This document shows positions 31,688-42,091 of a stretch of DNA of 64,000 nucleotides, in pieces. The stretch covers positions 40,984,623 to 41,048,622 of the forward strand of contig CM069592.1 of NCBI GenBank assembly GCA_035771175.1, written 5' to 3'. How positions within the stretch are numbered: position 1 is the stretch's first letter; each line of letters begins with the position of its first letter. This stretch comes from Paratinospora sagittata. Its lineage: Eukaryota > Streptophyta > Magnoliopsida > Ranunculales > Menispermaceae. The notes under the pieces are model-generated. The model did not search any database. It had not been told where the DNA came from and was given only the letters and a program-made list of their open reading frames with translations. The translations under genes and the position numbers were made by a program.

Positions 31688-32587
31688 AGAATTGTTGGTG
31701 CAATCATCTTTAAGGATGTTTGTAAGCATTTTGACTGTAGACGCACATTTCTGATCACCTGCTGCAAGGTAAAGAACACCAACACTGAGCTACTGAATAA
31801 AATGCCTGTTTTGCAAGTCCACCAGACTGGGGAGATGGTTTGGCAATTAAAAGAAGAGCATCTAGTAAAGCATCAAAGCTAGTGTTTGTTAAGCGAACCA
31901 TGGCAACAAAAAAACTCTGGAGAGCCTGCAGCATTGAAAGAGAACGGCTTTAGAACTTAAAAATTTTAAATTCAGATAAAAGAGAGACGATAAAAAATGA
32001 AGGAAATACCAGAAGGGCCTGTCCCTACAACAAGAAACTTTTGATTAATATCAGTGCTTGAGGAAAAACCTTATATCTGACAATCAGCCCACCATTTGTG
32101 TTTGACTTCCTGTCAGCCATCAACGTGTTGCAAAGTACTAATGCAAGTGCTGTCATATGCAAGTCTGAATCACTGCAATGGAAATGGGGGAATCCAAGAA
32201 ATATGCTATAATGGCAGTCAATCAAAAAAAAGGAAAGATAAAATACTAATATAAGTTGATAAATGAACCTTATCAGATTTGAAAGTTCTGCAATTACAAT
32301 TTCATAAGTGGAAGAAGCAATTCGATCACAATATGCAGCCACTAGGGAATTGAGTGTACCCAATGTTGCCTGCCTCAATGCCCGATTAGCCTATTTTGCA
32401 TGAGAAGCAAAGCAGTAACCTTAGTTGTGAACATTAAGTAAGGAATGATAGTGAAATGCTATTCGCTCAATCCTGCAACATATTTCATGCACACCTTCCG
32501 TAGGAATGCTGTTAACTCAGAGATTACTTGCTCTAAAACACATGATAGATCTATTTTGAGTGGAGACGCAGCAATAACAGAAAATGC
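31688..32587 (-). pseudogene. CAND1: CAND1 gene fragment, inactivated
   Basis: Four consecutive exons of a CAND1-like gene (HEAT-repeat regulator that binds unneddylated cullins and exchanges SCF substrate receptors) lie on the minus strand: 32495-32587 (FSVIAASPLKIDLSCVLEQV), 32269-32390 (ANRALRQATLGTLNSLVAAY), 32010-32172 (DSDLHMTALALVLCNTLMAD) and 31688-31925 (ALQSFFVAMVRLTNTSFDAL, then AKPSPQSGGLAKQAFYS). All four still have AG acceptors and GT donors in compatible phase, so this is a piece of genomic copy, not a retrocopy. It is dead: an in-frame TAG at 32025-32027 replaces the Gln expected before GQALL, and a frameshift lies near 31783. The rest of the roughly 1,200-residue protein is absent. 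A LINE starts about 100 bp upstream. Confidence 0.9.
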
Positions 32588-32741
32588 CTGCACAAAATAT
32601 ATTGTAAACAACATAATGAGCGCTCAAACATAAGCACCAAGTAGCAAGCAGTACCAGGAGAGGAATGACTGAATATGCCCACATTGGTAAAAACTAAATT
32701 AAGAAGAAGTAGAAGAAGAAGAGAACGTATCTGTTGAAAGC

Positions 32742-33420
32742 TTGTTTGGCATGGAGCTTGAGACAAATAGGAGGACCCACTCTAGCCAAGAACATGACAA
32801 CTTGGCAACATGTAGGAAGAAAAAGAAGGTGGATGATGGTGGTAGCAATGGATCGGTCTCAGAAATGGTCGTCGAGTGCGGGGATCAGGGGGGGCACAAT
32901 CCAACATGTGTTTCCTCTTTCAAAGACAACTTATTGTCAGGTCTGGATAAGGGAAAGAGTGTCGCCACCTTCTTGACTGAAGAAACTTCGGAAAACAATG
33001 TGGTAATGCAAGTTGATGGGATCGCAGATGTCATTGATGAAACAGAAAGTCGCAGGATTCTTCTGGATAATGCTACCATGGTCCAACTTCATCAACCTTG
33101 GAAGAAGACAGTTATTATTAAACTACTTGGAAAATCGGTGGGCTACAACAGTTATTATTAAACTACTTGGAAAATCGGTGGGCTACAACAGTTATTATTA
33201 AACTACTTGGAAAATCGGTGGGCTACAATTACATTGTAGCACACATCAAAGCCTTATGGAAGTCGGAATGGGAGTTGGATGTCATTGATTTGGGACAGGA
33301 TTTCTTTCTAGTGAAATTCGACTGTGATGAGGATTGTTCCTCGAGGGTGACGAGAGCAACCTCTGCTTGCTGGGGATTGTGAGATAATGGGGGAAAGAGG
33401 ATATGTCGTTCGAGCAGACC
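32742..33420 (+). pseudogene. LINE ORF1 (DUF4283-like), broken by a 40-bp triplication
   Basis: The coding remnant reads TVIIKLLGKSVGYNYIVAHI and KALWKSEWELDVIDLGQDFF, LVKFDCDED, the start of the DUF4283 domain found in ORF1 of plant LINEs (expected to bind RNA). The stretch encoding VIIKLLGKSVGYN is present three times in tandem because a 40-bp unit is triplicated; 40 is not a multiple of 3, so the frame is destroyed. Confidence 0.82.
33108..33227 (+). repeat. Exact 40-bp tandem triplication
   Basis: The unit begins ACAGTTATTATTAAACTACT and ends AATCGGTGGGCTACA. It occurs at 33108-33147, 33148-33187 and 33188-33227 with no mismatch I can see, so the duplication is recent relative to the decayed host LINE. 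Confidence 0.95.
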
Positions 33421-33507
33421 GAACTAGGAGTCCAAGAAGGGGTAAAGTGGTAGAGGAGTCCCCACATGGTGCGAGAGCATAGTGGTTCATGATTTCAATC
33501 TTCTTGC

Positions 33508-34335
33508 TTGTTAATTATGAAGATCATAACTTGGAATTGTAGGGGTGCAGTGAGCCCCACTTTTCATTGTAACCTTAGAGAATTGCTTGGGGTCCATAAC
33601 CCAGACATAGTGTGTTTATTGGAGACTAGATGTTCTATTCCTAACATCAAATTCCTCGCTGAAGACTTGAAATACAAAACCTATGTTGTTCCTTCAGTAG
33701 GTAGAAGTGGAGGTCTTTTCCTGTTTTGGATCAAAGACACAATAGACATCCTATCGGATGTGCACCAAATGTTGTTTCTATCAGTTTCAAAGGAAGGCAT
33801 GCCATACTGGTTGCGGACTATGATTTATGCCAGCCCAAATTTGAGAATGAGGGAGGCTCAATGGGAGGACCTTGCAAATTTTTCAGTAGACTTGCGGCTT
33901 TTGTGGCTGATTATGGGGGATTTTAATGACGTCTGCTATCAACATGAGAAACATGGAAGTACTATTTTGATTTCAAGATGCAATTTGTTCAATTCTTTTA
34001 TAAATTGTTGTAACTTGATAGATTTGCATGCTATGGGTCCTCATTTTACCTGGACCAATGGCTGGAAAGGAAGATCATTAATCAAGGAAATACTGGATCG
34101 GGCTTTGTGTTTGAGCCATTGGTCTTCTCTGTTTCTGGAAGCCAAATTGCACCATCTACCCAGGGTTTATTCAAATCATTGCCCAATTACGGTGGTCACT
34201 GATGTTTTTCATATGGTTCCAACAGCTAGAAAACCCTTCAGGTTTGAAGCAGTCTGGCTCCGACATGAGACTTTTCAACAATTTTTGGAGACCACATGGA
34301 AGCCGCTGACCCACTCTTTTACAGAAGCAGTTTAA
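33508..34335 (+). pseudogene. LINE ORF2 AP-endonuclease domain
   Basis: Begins MKIITWNCRGAVSP (33517), the usual start of plant LINE ORF2. Then LLETR, MGDFNDVC and YSNHCPI follow in the order of the AP-endonuclease catalytic boxes. The final box is normally SDH; here it is SNH, so a catalytic aspartate is replaced by asparagine. The frame stops at 34335, before the reverse transcriptase, consistent with an inactive copy. Confidence 0.88.
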
Positions 34336-36204
34336 TCTTTTACATCACAGGTGAAAATCTGAAACAGAGAGGTCTTCGACAATATTTTCGAAGAAAAGCG
34401 AAGGCCTACAGCCAGGATTCTTGGAATTCAAAAAGCTCTTTGTTCAAGGCACTCTTCCTTTTTGAGCCAACTTGAGGTAGAATTAATTCATCAGTATAAT
34501 GAGATCTTGAGGAAGGAAGAAATTTTCTAGCTCCAAAAGTCCAGGATTCAGTGGCTAAAGGAAGGGGACATCAATACCTCCTTTTTCCATATAAGTATTG
34601 TGACATGGAGAAAAAGGAATAAAATTAAGGCTTTGCGAGTTGATGGGGAATGGTGTGATGATCAGGAAATTCTTCAGCATCATGTGTTAGGGCACTTTCA
34701 GAAGTTATTTACTCCACATCCTTGTCCTTCTACCATATCTGAAGAGTCTCCTAGGGCGGTTGGGCAATACCTCCCATCAGAAGACCTTATGACACTGGCA
34801 TCCCTGGTTCAAAATTCAGAAATTACACAGGCATTGGCTAGCATGAAGCCTTTTAAGGCCCCACGTCCAAATGGGTTACAAGCGGTGTTTTATCAGAAGA
34901 ATTGGGAAATTGTTGGGGAAAGTGTGGAAGCTATGGTTAAAAATTTTTGGAGAGACGACATCCTTCCAGAGGGTTTAAAACCCAGACACTATCACTAAGA
35001 TGCGACCTATCAGCTTGTGCAATGTAAGCTACAAAATAATAACAAAAGTTATTGTTGGCAAGCTTCACCCTTTACTCTAGAAACTAGTGGGGATGAATCA
35101 AAGCAGTTTTATTCCAAGGCGTGGCACTACAGACAACATTTTAATTGCCCATGAAATTATTCATACAATGGAAGAGAAAGAAAGGAGAGGGTGGTTTCAT
35201 GGCTCTAAAAGTTGACTTGGAAAAGGCTTATGAGAAGACAAAGTGGGATTTTCTGCAGGACACCTTGGAGTTCTATAATTTTCCCCCCAAGATTGTTCAA
35301 CTTATCATGCACCATGTCACAACCGTTAACTTTTCCATTTTATGGAATGGAGAACCTTCTCAGAGATTCTTTCCTAGCCAAGGTCTTCGCCAGGGTGACC
35401 CTCTCTCTCCCTATCTCTTTGTTTTGTGTATGGAAAGATTATCACATATGATTTTGGAAGCATGTGCTACAAAAAAGTGGAAGCCTATCAAGTTGACAAG
35501 GAGAGGAACTCCAATTTCCCACTTATTCTTTGCAAATGATCTATTATTATTTGCCCAAGCCTCTTTAGGGAAAATGAAGTTCATTAGAGATATTCTTGAC
35601 CAGTTTTGAATGTGGTCGGGGGAACGGGTGAACCTCCATAAATCGAAGATATTTATTTCCCCTAACATTGGAAGAAGCAAAGCCCGGAGGATTAGTGATG
35701 CAGGGGCTATAAGTTTGACTAACGACCTTGGGAAGTACTTGGGTGTTCCACTTTTCCACTCAAGAATAAATCGATCCACATTTCATCTAATCAATGACAA
35801 ACTCAATACCAAGCTGGTGGGTTGGAAAGCTAAGTATTTGAGCATGGCGAGAAGAACCACTCTAGTACAAACACTCTATGTCTGTGTATACTATGCAAAG
35901 CACCCTGCTCCCTAAATCGGTTTGCTTGTCAATAGATCAAATAAACAGGAATTTTATATGGAATGATTTCCCTAATAGCAAGAAAGTTTATTTGGTTGGA
36001 TGGAAGCAGATTTGTACGCCTAAGAGTCAAGGGGGTTTAGGTTTTCAAACTACAAGGGAATGTAATATGGCTCTTCTAGCAAAGCTTGGATGGAACCTTC
36101 TCAGGAATAACTCCAATCTCTGGGTTAAAGTCTTTAAGGAAAAGTATGTGAAATCCCAAAACATACTATCTCTTGGCTCCTACCCTAGTGCTTTAGTAAC
36201 TTGA
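34336..36204 (+). pseudogene. LINE ORF2 reverse transcriptase region, multiply broken
   Basis: Pieces in several frames: KPFKAPRPNGLQAVFYQKNW, FMALKVDLEKAYEKTKWDFL, SQGLRQGDPLSPYLFVL, HLFFANDLLLFAQ, then GVPLFHSRINRSTFHLINDK and GGLGFQTTRECNMALLAKLG. The catalytic FADD is FAND (about 35526-35545). Stops or shifts occur near 34998, 35609 and 35890. The domain order matches LINE copies A and B but the sequence is a different subfamily. Confidence 0.88.
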
Positions 36205-36213
36205 AGAGGAATT

Positions 36214-36874
36214 TTGCATGGTCCTGCTCATCTCAGGACTGGATTAATTTGGAGAGTAGGTAGAGGAGATGAGGTCTCATTTTGGTTTGACAGATGGGTG
36301 GGAAGTCATCCTCTCTGTGAGGTTTTAACAACACCATTGCACCCTAATGATCTTAATCTAAAAGTCCAAGACCTCTTGGATGAAAATAAATCATGGTGCT
36401 TGCAGCGTCTTAGTACCTCGTTACCTGAAGATGTTAAGAAGATGATCATGGGATACCCAATACCGCAAAATGACACAGCAAATAGAGTCATTTGAGCCAA
36501 CACCTCTACGAGGGCTTTCACTGTTGGGTCTGCATATCGACTTCTCATGGGGATGGCTACTATCCATACTGGTACTACTTGGAAATGGAGCCGAAAACTT
36601 CAATGTAACCAGAAGGTTAAAAACTTTGTGTGGCTTGCTGCTCACAAATGAACTGCAGTATCAGAGAAATATGGCTACAGATGCTAGTTGTTGTCATTGT
36701 GGAAATGGCTGCGAAACTTGCCTTCATGTGCTGCGAGATTGCCCTAAAGCGAGAAATTTTTGGACTACATTAGTCCCTGCACAACATCAAGATATGTTCT
36801 TTACTCTCCCTCTCTTGGATTGGCTTAAGTTTAATGCCACCTATAACAAGCAGCAAGTTGTTTCCCAAAAATGA
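36214..36874 (+). pseudogene. LINE zf-RVT region
   Basis: TGLIWRVGRGDEVSFWFDRW, then CCHCGNGCETCLHVLRDCPK and ARNFWTTL: the zinc-binding HC-rich segment that follows reverse transcriptase in plant LINEs. A frame change lies near 36490. Confidence 0.85.
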
Positions 36875-37023
36875 AATTTATTTTTCCTTGCCTCCATTTG
36901 GTGTCTATGGACAGCTAGAAACAACGAAATTTTTGGAGTCCAGTCTAGTTTCGGTGGAATATACAATAAAGCGAAGTTTCTCACAAATAACCTCATTGCA
37001 ACTTTTCTAGATCACAAAGAAGA

Positions 37024-37455
37024 TGTTCCCACAAAAGCCCCAATCAATCAATCTAAATTAGCGGAAACATTCAAATAATGAAATTAGGCAATCACATAAC
37101 CAATTTAACGTGGTTCAGCCAATCGGTGTCAAGGTCCACGGGTGGAGAAATCAATATACTGAGAAGATTACAATACAAGAAGGCCACCCTTCGGCACTCT
37201 CCTCTTGCCATACACTCAGCCACTCATAATCTCTCAGTCTATAACTCGTTACTCGACCATTCTCCACACTTCAATCTGATCCACCCATCCCATATTTATA
37301 ATAAGTATTAGACAACTCAAACACTAAAAATTAGACATCTATTATAATTGGAAATCTCCCAAAAATTAGAAACCAACTCTAACTAATACACTTTCTATTT
37401 TACTCATAATCAAATTAGAAACTTTCTATTTTGCGTTCAAACCAAAATCTCAACA
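37024..37455 (-). repeat. 3' LTR of nested element
   Basis: Shares with 38326-38770 the words CCCCAATCAATCAATCTAA, GGGTGGAGAAATCAATAT, ACAATACAAGAAGGCCA and AACCAAAATCTCAACA. The outermost bases (TGTTCCCACAAAAG) have diverged from the expected TGTTGGGTTTTTCAA. Confidence 0.85.
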
Positions 37456-38325
37456 ATCTCCACCTTGGTGAGAACTCCACCAAGCAATCAATCTTCAATC
37501 TTCGTTCTAGCGTGTGAACAATCATCTCTTGATCATTCGAACACTCATCTCATGCCCTTGAGATGCAACCAATCGATATTTTATCACGTCAGGACGCGAC
37601 CAATCATCTAATCAACCAATCAAACAACCTATCTCAATCTTTCGAGATACCCAACAATCAATCAATCTTCGCAGGAAGTGAACAAACATTCAACCAATCA
37701 CCCGATCTGTAATTGCTCAATCATCCAATCTTGCAATTGCTCCACCACATACAAAACATTCAACTCCACCTTAAACAAGCTTACCCTCAACAGATCCAAA
37801 GCTCCAAACACATAATTTAAATAACTTCAAAATCATACCCAACGTTTACCATCTTTCAAAACACTTCTCAAAACAATACACACTTCTCATCCAAATAACG
37901 GATAATCCAGTGCTTTGGGAGGTTCTTAATTACATAACTTCCTTAAAATATAAAACTTATGACATGTCTCAATATGCAACAAGATCTTTGATGCTCCTGA
38001 AGTCATAAACAAAACAACTCCCACAAACCTTCACCGCCTCAAGCAATAGATCTCCCCTTTCTTCTATCACGTACAAATCTACTAGCTTCTATGACGCGGC
38101 AACTACGGTAGCAATTTCAACACGAATAGCAGCAGCAACTTCCTAGACATAATATCCACTTGCAGCAGCACCGTGGCGGCTTCGACATCCCTCAATCAAT
38201 CTTGAGAAATACGCTCACAATAACACAAAAACAACCACAACCGCAACAAAACTCTTTGACCTAAAACGTCACAACGCGAACCCACAACGACCAACTCCTG
38301 GAACTCGGTGGCTCTGATACCAATT

Positions 38326-38770
38326 TGTTGGGTTTTTCAACCCCAATCAATCAATCTAACGCAGCAAAAACATTCAAACAATGAAATCAAGCAATCACAC
38401 AACCAATTTTACCTGGTTCGGCCAATCGATGCCAACGACCATGGGTGGAGAAATCAATATGCTGAGAAGACTACAATACAAGAAGGCCATCCATCCGCAC
38501 TCACCTCTTGCCACACACTCAATCACTCATAATCTCTCAGCCTATAACTCGTTACTCGGCCATTCTACCACACTTCAATCTGATCTACCTATCCCATATT
38601 TATAATAAATATTAGACAAACTTCTAATACAACCCAAACACTAAAATTAAATATCTATTATAATTGAAAATCTCCCAAAATTAGAAACCTACTCAAACTA
38701 ATACACTTTCTATTTTACTCATACTCAAATTCGACACTTTCTATTTTGAGTTCGAACCAAAATCTCAACA
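38326..38770 (-). repeat. 5' LTR of nested element
   Basis: 445 bp, with intact TGTTGGG and CTCAACA ends. The primer binding site lies immediately outside it, towards the interior, at 38310-38322. Confidence 0.88.
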
Positions 38771-39237
38771 ACTCTAACGGTGCAGCAAAAGGAAATCCCG
38801 GGTTATCAAGCCATGGTGGTCTGATTCGAGACAGTGGTGGTGGATGGATCTTGGGGTATGTTGGCTTTCTAGGCATTGCTAATAATATGGTTGCGGAACA
38901 GTGGGGTGTTAGAGAAGGTCTTAAGCTCGCTTGGGATTTACATATTGAGAAGATCATCATGGAAACAGATCCCAGGGCGGTTTTGGGTTTGCTTGAAGGC
39001 AACAACTCAATTGACCATCCTTTACAGGGCCTAATTGTGGATTGTCGAGAGATTATGGGATGTCATTGGTACTGCAAGGTAAATCATGTCTTGAGAGAAG
39101 GAAACCAAAGTGCAGACTACATGGCAAGTTTGGGGGTCACGATGGAAGTTCCTTTAACTACCTTCAATAATCCTCCATCGAGCATATGGTCTTTCCTCCT
39201 AGCTGATATGTCAGGTGTTGCTTTTGAGAGGCTTTGA
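38771..39237 (+). pseudogene. LINE C-terminal RNase H domain
   Basis: Reads NGAAKGNPGLSSHGGLIRDS, AEQWGVREGLKLAWDLHIEK, METDPRAVLGLLEG and VNHVLREGNQSADYMASLG, the RNase H (RVT_3) domain of plant LINEs. The order Gly-rich strand, Glu helix, ETD, then REGNxxAD is intact. The expected DG at the start has become NG. It stops at 39237 and is followed by the LINE poly(A) at 39261. Confidence 0.88.
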
Positions 39238-39277
39238 TAGCCTGTTGTCATCCTGTTAACCAAAAAAAAAGGGAGTG

Positions 39278-40849
39278 TTAATCAACAAATTTTCCAATTT
39301 GGCGCCCAATGCCAAACAAAACCAAATAGATCTCATCAACTTGAGGATGCAAGGTATCCCCAGCAATGAACTCATGTGCCACCCCATTTACTTGAATTAT
39401 ACTGCAGCCAGCATTCTTGTTGATTCTAGTAACATTCATCAATCTCCTCATCTTTGCAACATCCTCCCATCTCTTTGCATTAGCATAGATGTTAGCCATG
39501 ATTGAATAAACCCCACCATCCTCAGGATCCAATTCCATGATGTGCTTTGCTGCTATTTCTGCAACCTCAACATTCCCACTCATCCTACACCCACCTAGCA
39601 ACCCACTCCACACAAATATATCGCCCTCCATCGGCATTCCCTTTATCATCTCCATTGTCTCCTCAACCAGCCCTGCACGTCCGAGCAAGTCAGCCATGCA
39701 TCCGTAATGCTTGAGCTCACAATGCACCCCATACACACTTTCCATCTCATGGAAAATTTGCCGTGCCTTGTCAACAAGACCCGAATGGCTACATCCCACC
39801 AAGACCCCTAAGAAGGTCACCCCATCCGGTTGCACTCCCATTTCTCTCATCCTTGAGAAGTACTCTAAGGCGAGCTCACCATGCCCGTTCATTGCAAGCC
39901 CGACAACCATTGCATTCCATGTGACCATGTTCTTGCAAAGGGCTGCCTCAAAAACCCCTCTAGCAATGTCTATACGGCCACATTTTGCATACATGTCAAC
40001 CAAACCCGTCAATAAGAAAACATCGAGTCTAATCCCATTCCGTTCAATGTGGTTGTGAATGAATTCTCCTTTTTCCAGTGCCCCAACTTGCGAGCAAGCA
40101 GAGAGGGCAGAGACTAAAGCCACATTATCAGGCTTCACACCCAAAACAAGCATCTGATCAAAAAGTTCAATGGCTTCTTTGCATTGTTCTCTTTGGGTGT
40201 ACCCGGCAATGAGACTACCCCAGGACACAGCATCTCTCACAGGCATTTTATCAAATATTTCACGCGCACAGCTCGTGTCACCAGCCTTGATGAACCCATG
40301 TATCAACGTGTTGTAAGATACCACGTCTCGTTCAAGAGTTTCGTCAAACACCTGGCGCGCATCGATCAATGAGTTAGAATTGGAGTAAAGATGGATCAAT
40401 GTGTTCTGCACGAAAATGTTAGAGCCAAAACCAAATGTGATGGCTTGTGAGTGAAGTGAGCGGCCGAGTGGGATTGCAGCTCCGAGGTGGGTGCAGGCTT
40501 TGAGAGCAAATGGGAAGGTGTGAGCGTCAGGGGGCACCGATGTGCGGCGCATTTGGAGAAAGAAGAGGAGAGCAGATAAAGGTGATGAAAGAAGGGTGTG
40601 ACCTCTGATGATGGTATTGTAAGAGAAAGTAGAAGGAAGGGGAATTTGGTTGAAAATGCATGAAGCGTAGGTCAGTGAAGGGAGAGAGGTGGTAAGAAGC
40701 GTGAAGGTGTGGAGGATTTTGGTTAGGATTAGTGAAGGGTAGAGTAAGACGAAGCCTTGAGTGATGGATTGGGCGTGAACTTGTTTGAGTTGATTGAATG
40801 TGTTCGAGTTCCTGATGAGCAGATAGATTGGGTGCGTTGAGATTAACAT
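39278..40849 (-). CDS. PPR protein, PLS subfamily, E class
   Basis: A single-exon 523-aa protein. Pentatricopeptide proteins of this class bind specific RNAs in chloroplasts or mitochondria; the PLS-E subgroup usually acts in C-to-U editing. Repeats run from about residue 60 to 440, including FSYNTIIRGHTLL, FVQNTLIHLYSNS, VVSYNTLIHGFIKAGD, AVSWGSLIAGYTQ, LLTGLVDMYAKCGRID and MVTWNAMVVGLAMNG. The E region follows (VWSGLLGGCRMSGNVEVAE, AGCSIIQVNGVAHEFIAGD, then a short E+-like tail). There is no DYW deaminase, so editing would need a DYW partner. The start is the first Met, and no upstream in-frame extension is convincing. The stop lies 9 bp from a LINE poly(A) tail, so its native 3' UTR has been displaced. 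The RNA target cannot be read here. Confidence 0.95.
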   Translation of the reverse strand: MLISTHPIYLLIRNSNTFNQLKQVHAQSITQGFVLLYPSLILTKILHTFTLLTTSLPSLTYASCIFNQIPLPSTFSYNTIIRGHTLLSSPLSALLFFLQMRRTSVPPDAHTFPFALKACTHLGAAIPLGRSLHSQAITFGFGSNIFVQNTLIHLYSNSNSLIDARQVFDETLERDVVSYNTLIHGFIKAGDTSCAREIFDKMPVRDAVSWGSLIAGYTQREQCKEAIELFDQMLVLGVKPDNVALVSALSACSQVGALEKGEFIHNHIERNGIRLDVFLLTGLVDMYAKCGRIDIARGVFEAALCKNMVTWNAMVVGLAMNGHGELALEYFSRMREMGVQPDGVTFLGVLVGCSHSGLVDKARQIFHEMESVYGVHCELKHYGCMADLLGRAGLVEETMEMIKGMPMEGDIFVWSGLLGGCRMSGNVEVAEIAAKHIMELDPEDGGVYSIMANIYANAKRWEDVAKMRRLMNVTRINKNAGCSIIQVNGVAHEFIAGDTLHPQVDEIYLVLFGIGRQIGKFVD

Positions 40850-41002
40850 TTCGCTTCTACATTAAAAGTATAGTTGAGCTAAACTATACTTTTATGTAAT
40901 TAGGAGCTAGGTCCATAAGTTAGTTTCTCACGTAAAATTAATGAACCAATTCAGTATAAAGTAAATGTAAACAGCTAAAAAAGTGGGGAAAGAAGAAGCA
41001 AC

Positions 41003-41006
41003 AAAA
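41003..41006 (-). terminator. RNA polymerase III terminator
   Basis: AAAA on the plus strand gives TTTT on the transcribed sense, seven bases after the tRNA discriminator. Confidence 0.7.
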
Positions 41007-41012
41007 TGGGTT

Positions 41013-41094
41013 CGTGGACGGCAGGATTCGAACCTGCGCGGGCAGAGCCCACATGATTTCTAGTCATGCCCGATAACCACTCCGGCACGTCCAC
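41013..41094 (-). tRNA. trnS-AGA: tRNA-Ser (anticodon AGA)
   Basis: An 82-nt cloverleaf on the minus strand. The acceptor stem GTGGACG pairs with CGTCCAC, followed by the discriminator G (41013). The B box reads GGTTCGAATCC, the anticodon arm is ATGACTAGAAATCAT with anticodon AGA, and a long variable arm (GTGGGCTCTGCCC) is typical of serine tRNA. It decodes UCU (and UCC by inosine). A pol III stop of four T (minus strand) lies at 41003-41006. Confidence 0.96.
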
Positions 41095-41749
41095 TTTGTT
41101 GTCAGGAGTTGCACCTATTTAAATATTATTAGTAATAATATCTCTGGAGTAGAAAAGATTAATGTGGATGATTGCTGCATTAAAATCCTAATGGCCAAAG
41201 AATAGGTTACACAACTTGTGTTAAGCCTCGTTTGGGGAAAGCTTTTTTAAAAAATGCTTTAAAAAAAAAACTAGTCCACTCTACTTCTTCTAAAAGTAAA
41301 AAATTATTCTTTCTACCAAAGTTTGGATAGAAACAAATGTACATCTAAAAATTATTTTGTTCCACAAGTACTTTGGAAAGATCTCCCAAATGGGGCTGAT
41401 ACTAGGTTGATTGAAAATAGTAAAAAATGCACCTAATTGCATTAATAAGATAGGTGAATAACAGCCATAGATTAATGTAGACCTTTTAGATATCTCGGTT
41501 AGAAAAAGTCGCTTGCTAAATGATTCATGGTAATGATTAAGACAAAAGACGACCATAAATACCATGGAGATAAATAATTTAGATATTGATTTAGTGTTTG
41601 AAGGAATAAAGTGGAAGAAGCATATTCTAGTAGTGAACTCAAGTGGTTAGAAAAAGACTTAAATTGAGTTGAGTACCAATAACAGCTATATACATTATGT
41701 TGATAATGTTCCAATGAAAACGGTATACATAAGGCCTTTTTATCATACT
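41095..41749. other. Intergenic, nothing recognised
   Basis: AT-rich sequence with no gene I can support. Confidence 0.5.
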
Positions 41750-42009
41750 CCAGTATACAACACACTGCAGTGTTTAGTACTTCGGAATGTGATGGGTACG
41801 TATACCCCAGCCATTATATATCACATAATATTGTCTCATTCCAGTACACAGTACACCGCAGCGTTTAGTACAATACTATTTATAGGGTACTAGATGCTGC
41901 GGTGTGCTGTGTACTGGGATGAGATAATATTATGTGGTATGTAATGGCTAGGATATGCGTACCCATCATATTCCGGGGTACTAGATACTGCGGTGTGTTG
42001 TGTACTGGG
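41750..42009. repeat. Foldback inverted repeat 1
   Basis: Arms 41750-41871 and 41887-42009 are near-perfect inverted copies (about 122 bp) with a 15-nt loop. Each arm is itself built from two direct copies of a motif like CAGTACACAGCACACCGCAG followed by CATCTAGTAC, separated by GATGGGTACG and CCACATAATATT. No transposase and no clear target duplication are seen, so it is a foldback/MITE-like structure. Confidence 0.88.
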
Positions 42010-42091
42010 GGTTGACAAAAATCTGAGTAGCCACTGAGATATATAATGCATTTTTGACACGCCTGGGTTGCACACAATTTTCCTTACCTAT

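Larger units (their letters stand above)
37024..38770 (-). mobile_element. Small non-autonomous LTR element nested in LINE
   Basis: On the minus strand it starts and ends TGTTG...CAACA. The LTRs are at 38326-38770 (5' copy) and 37024-37455 (3' copy). The primer site is the complement of GGCTCTGATACCA (38310-38322), that is TGGTATCAGAGCC, matching initiator tRNA-Met. A purine-rich AAGGTGGAGAT precedes the 3' LTR. The internal 854 bp are non-coding and rich in CAATCAATC-like words. With no ORF at all this is a TRIM/LARD-like element. It separates the LINE RNase H from the rest of ORF2. No exact target duplication was found; the outer end of the 3' LTR is degraded. Confidence 0.88.
32690..39270 (+). 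mobile_element. Long decayed LINE retrotransposon, copy D
   Basis: Ordered remains of a whole plant LINE: ORF1 with a DUF4283-like domain, then ORF2 with AP endonuclease, reverse transcriptase, zf-RVT region and a C-terminal RNase H, ending in an A-run (39261-39269). It is interrupted at 37024-38770 by a small LTR element. The 5' boundary (about 32690) is approximate and I found no target duplication. Many stops and frameshifts make it inactive. Confidence 0.88.

Noticed and set aside
39711..40372. Plus-strand frames opposite the PPR gene
   Set aside because: Antisense shadows of a clear 523-aa PPR protein.
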